In this document: positions 61,538-64,000 of the stretch, piece by piece | Layout of the letters: every line of letters starts with the position of its first letter | How positions within the stretch are numbered: the stretch's first letter is position 1 | Source: Silanimonas lenta DSM 16282 | GTDB lineage: Bacteria > Pseudomonadota > Gammaproteobacteria > Xanthomonadales > Xanthomonadaceae | Assembly (NCBI RefSeq): GCF_000429065.1 | Contig: NZ_AUBD01000005.1 | Span: 124,001 to 188,000, forward strand | Direction of reading: 5' to 3' | Length of the DNA stretch: 64,000 nt | Translations under genes and position numbers: made by a program | The notes under the pieces: model-generated | What the model was told of the DNA's origin: nothing | The model's input: only the letters and a program-made list of their open reading frames with translations | The model's database searches: none

Positions 61538-63580
61538 ATGAGCAATCCCCTGTCCCCTCCGGCCTCCCGCGCGTCTGGCGCGGAAACGGCCCGCTCCGAT
61601 CCGGCGCTCGAGGACGCCATCGAGCGCCTGCTCCGGCACGCCGGTCCCCATCTGGTGGTCGGCGCGCCACTCGGGCTCGGCAAGCCTCACCGCGTGCTCA
61701 ACGCGCTGTATGCCCGCATCGCCGCCGATCCGTCGCGCCGGCTCACGATCCTCAGCGCCCTGTCGCTGGCACGCCCACGGGCGAAGGCGGGCCTGGAACG
61801 GCGCTTCCTCGGCCCCTTCGTCGAACGCCACTTCGGCGCCGCTTTCGAGGATCCAGCCTGGTTCCTCGCCCAGCAGCGCGATGCGCTGCCGCCGAACATC
61901 GAGGTCGAGGAGTTCTACCTGCCCTCCGGCGCCCTGCTCGGCTCGCGGCAGGCACAGCAGCACTATGCCAGCCTGAACTACACGCATGCCGCACGCGGGA
62001 TCGCGGCACGCGGCTGCAATGCCATCGTGCAGTCGGTGGCCCGCGGCCCAGGCGGCCGGCTCTCGCTGAGCTGCAACCCCGATCTCACCTTCGACCTCGT
62101 CGACGCCCTGGCCGCACGCGGCCTGCCGCGCCCCTTGATGCTGGCCGAGGTCCATCCCGAGCTGCCCTATGTGGAGCGCGGCGCCTCGGTCGATCCCGGC
62201 TTCTTCGACATCGTGCTGACGCCTGCGCGACTGCCACCCCTGTTCGCCGTGCCGCGCCAGCCGGTATCACTGGCGGAGTTCGCGATCGGCCTGTACGCCA
62301 GCACGCTGGTAAAGGACGGCGGTACCCTGCAGATCGGCATCGGCGCACTGTCGGATGCCCTGACCCATGCCCTCGTGCTGCGACACACGCGCAATGCCGA
62401 CTACCGGCGGATCCTCGAAGCCCTCTGGCCCGAGGCCGGCACCTCCGCCCTGGTGCGCGAGACCGGTGGCCTTGCCCCCTTCGAGCACGGCCTGTTCGGC
62501 TGCAGCGAGATGGTGATGGACGGCTTCCGCGTGCTGGCCGAGGCCGGCGTGCTGAAGCGCGCCGTGGTGCCGGATGCCGCCGCGCAAGCCCGGCTCGATG
62601 CCGGAACCGCCACGCCCGCCGACCTCGCCCTGCGCGAGGCCGAGGGCGAGCTGCTGCACGGCGGCTTCTTCCTCGGCAGCCACAAGCTCTACGGCTGGCT
62701 GCGGCAGATCGGCGGCGCCGACAGCCCTTTCCGCCTGCGCATGACGCGGATCAGCGAGATCAACCAGCTCGGCACCGAAGACGCCCCGCTGCGGGCCGCG
62801 CAGCGCCGCCACGCCCGCTTCATCAATACCACGATGATGCAGACGGTGCTGGGCGCGGCGGTGTCCGATGCACTGGAAGACGGCCGCGTCGTCTCCGGCG
62901 TGGGCGGCCAGTACAACTTCGTGGCCATGGGCCATGCCCTGCCGGACGCACGCTCGATCCTGCTGTTCCGTGCGGTGCGCGAGAGCGGTGCGATGGTCTC
63001 GAGCTCCCTGCTCTGGCACTACGGCCACGCCACCATCCCACGGCATCTGCGCGATCTCGCCATCAGCGAATATGGCATCGCCGACCTGCGCGATCGGAGC
63101 GATGCCGACTGCATCCGCGCCATGCTGGCCATCGGCGATGCCCGCTTCATGCCAACACTCGCGGAAAAGGCTGTCGCCGCCGGCAAGCTCGACCGCGCGG
63201 ATGCGGGCACGTGGGCTCGCAACACCCCAGAGGCGATCGACGCGGCGCTGGGCCCCTTCCGCCGCGAGGGCCTGCTGCCCGAGTACCCCATGGGCAGCGA
63301 TTTCACGCCCACCGAGCAGGACCTCGTGCGCGCGCTTGGCCGGCTGAAACGTGACACCGCGACGCGCGTCGGCAAGGCCAGCGCCCTGTGGAAGGCACTA
63401 TGGCTCGACGAAGCCCGCGCCACCCCGCGCGAAGCTGCCGCCCTCGCCCGCATGGGTTACGACGGCCGCGAAGGATGGCGCGAGGCGCTGGAGCGCAGGC
63501 TGCTGCGGTCGGCCTTGCGCGCGACCGCCCACACTCTCAGCGCAGGGCCTTCGCTGCCGCCACCACATTCTCCACGGTGA
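61538..63580 (+). CDS. Acetyl-CoA hydrolase/transferase family protein
   Basis: A ~680-residue protein of the acetyl-CoA hydrolase/CoA-transferase family (COG0427). The N-terminal half has GPHLVVGAPLGLGKPH and a CoA-transferase fold; the C-terminal half has the hallmark SGVGGQYNFVAMGHAL, then SEYGIADLRDRSDADCI. It is longer than typical ~500-residue acetate CoA-transferases and resembles the large Xanthomonad/Pseudomonad hydrolase subgroup. Starts at 61511, 61526 and 61538 are all in frame; I chose MSNPLSPP. Its end overlaps the convergent tkt gene by 44 bases. Confidence 0.85.
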   Translation: MSNPLSPPASRASGAETARSDPALEDAIERLLRHAGPHLVVGAPLGLGKPHRVLNALYARIAADPSRRLTILSALSLARPRAKAGLERRFLGPFVERHFGAAFEDPAWFLAQQRDALPPNIEVEEFYLPSGALLGSRQAQQHYASLNYTHAARGIAARGCNAIVQSVARGPGGRLSLSCNPDLTFDLVDALAARGLPRPLMLAEVHPELPYVERGASVDPGFFDIVLTPARLPPLFAVPRQPVSLAEFAIGLYASTLVKDGGTLQIGIGALSDALTHALVLRHTRNADYRRILEALWPEAGTSALVRETGGLAPFEHGLFGCSEMVMDGFRVLAEAGVLKRAVVPDAAAQARLDAGTATPADLALREAEGELLHGGFFLGSHKLYGWLRQIGGADSPFRLRMTRISEINQLGTEDAPLRAAQRRHARFINTTMMQTVLGAAVSDALEDGRVVSGVGGQYNFVAMGHALPDARSILLFRAVRESGAMVSSSLLWHYGHATIPRHLRDLAISEYGIADLRDRSDADCIRAMLAIGDARFMPTLAEKAVAAGKLDRADAGTWARNTPEAIDAALGPFRREGLLPEYPMGSDFTPTEQDLVRALGRLKRDTATRVGKASALWKALWLDEARATPREAAALARMGYDGREGWREALERRLLRSALRATAHTLSAGPSLPPPHSPR

Positions 63581-64000
63581 AGCCGAAGTGCTTCATCAGC
63601 ACCTCGCCCGGGGCCGACTCGCCGAAGCGGTCGATGCCGACCACGGCGCCATCGAGGCCGGCGATGCAGCGCCAGTGCTCAGTGCTGCCGGCCTCGACGA
63701 CCACCCGCTTGCGGCACCATGAAGGCAGCACGCCCTCGCGGTACTCCAGCGGCTGGCGCTTGAAGACCTCGAAGCAGGGCATCGAGACCACACGGGCCTG
63801 GATGCCTTCCTCCGCGAGCTTCACGGCGGCCAGGCGCGCCAGCTCCAGCTCCGATCCAGTGCCGATCAGGATCAGATCGAATTTCGCCGAGGCAGGATCA
63901 CTGAGCACATAGCCGCCGCGCGCAATGGCGGCCACCTGCTCGGGCGTGCGCTGCTGGTGGGCGAGGTTCTGGCGCGAGAACACGAGGCTCGAGGGCCCTT
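63537..64000 (-). CDS. tkt: Transketolase, C-terminal part (runs off the window)
   Basis: The last ~154 residues of transketolase; the 5' part lies beyond the window. Visible are the end of the pyrimidine-binding domain (SLVFSRQNLAHQQR) and the complete C-terminal domain (LILIGTGSELELARLAAVKLAEEGIQARVVSMPCFEVFKRQ, VVVEAGSTEHWR, IGIDRFGESAPGEVLMKHFGFTVENVV). The enzyme moves two-carbon units between sugar phosphates in the pentose phosphate pathway. It heads the same-strand glycolytic run tkt, gap, pgk, pyk, fda. Confidence 0.96.
   Translation of the reverse strand, partial: GPSSLVFSRQNLAHQQRTPEQVAAIARGGYVLSDPASAKFDLILIGTGSELELARLAAVKLAEEGIQARVVSMPCFEVFKRQPLEYREGVLPSWCRKRVVVEAGSTEHWRCIAGLDGAVVGIDRFGESAPGEVLMKHFGFTVENVVAAAKALR

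Overview
The window comes from a high-GC gammaproteobacterium. I place it in the Xanthomonadales/Lysobacteraceae from gene content: a Lys/Ala-rich histone-H1-like protein, an SAH riboswitch before ahcY with metK and metF close by, gcvT-gcvH without gcvP, a eukaryotic-type class I aldolase, a hemP/haem-receptor operon, and a manganese riboswitch before an UPF0016 exporter. This is inference from gene families; no marker such as 16S rRNA is present. Coding density is very high and many operon partners overlap by an ATGA. The region looks like ordinary chromosome: I see no transposase, integrase, phage gene, CRISPR array or toxin-antitoxin pair.

Layout. 0-15 kb: a secreted serine hydrolase, the H1-like protein with a strong promoter and a roughly 330-nt leader, gcvT-gcvH, an iron(III) transporter (binding protein and permease, no ATPase) behind a Fur-like box, a stomatin/NfeD pair, an ECF sigma/anti-sigma/PDZ module, a haem-uptake operon (hemP, TonB receptor, DUF6607-like) behind a large palindromic Fur-like operator, and an aldo/keto reductase. 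15-25 kb: Mn riboswitch and exporter, nucleoside transporter plus ribokinase, motAB, dusB, a membrane hydrolase, and a lipid operon (OlsF-like double acyltransferase and LpxH-like phosphoesterase). 25-32 kb: the methyl cycle (metK, SAH riboswitch, ahcY, metF), a diguanylate cyclase and ilvE. 32-38 kb: a two-component system with a CNNM-type transporter, rimB-rimK, a ChaA-type antiporter and tRNA-Gly(CCC). 38-48 kb: thiS-thiG-trmB and an SLC13 permease, small membrane genes, a Rieske protein, a fumarylacetoacetase-fold hydrolase, mscL, an M28 peptidase, a Cys-rich methyltransferase and a zinc peptidase. 48-53 kb: an RND efflux pair with an rRNA methyltransferase attached. 53-64 kb: the lower glycolytic cluster on the minus strand (tkt, gap, pgk, pyk, fda), with plus-strand genes (sua5, S1/P1 nuclease, ompW, acetyl-CoA hydrolase family) between its members.

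Metal homeostasis recurs: Fe(III) uptake, haem uptake, Mn-sensing export, a CNNM protein next to a two-component system, and a Ca/H antiporter. Methionine/SAM recycling is the other theme: MetK makes SAM, AhcY clears SAH under SAH-riboswitch control, and MetF supplies methyl-THF. The best leads beyond routine annotation are the two riboswitches, the hemP operator, the sigma/anti-sigma/PDZ module, the tandem ANR/FNR-like sites ahead of ompW, several -10 boxes placed exactly for leaderless mRNAs, and a few overlapping operons with unusual partners. I did not find a clearly new multi-gene system.
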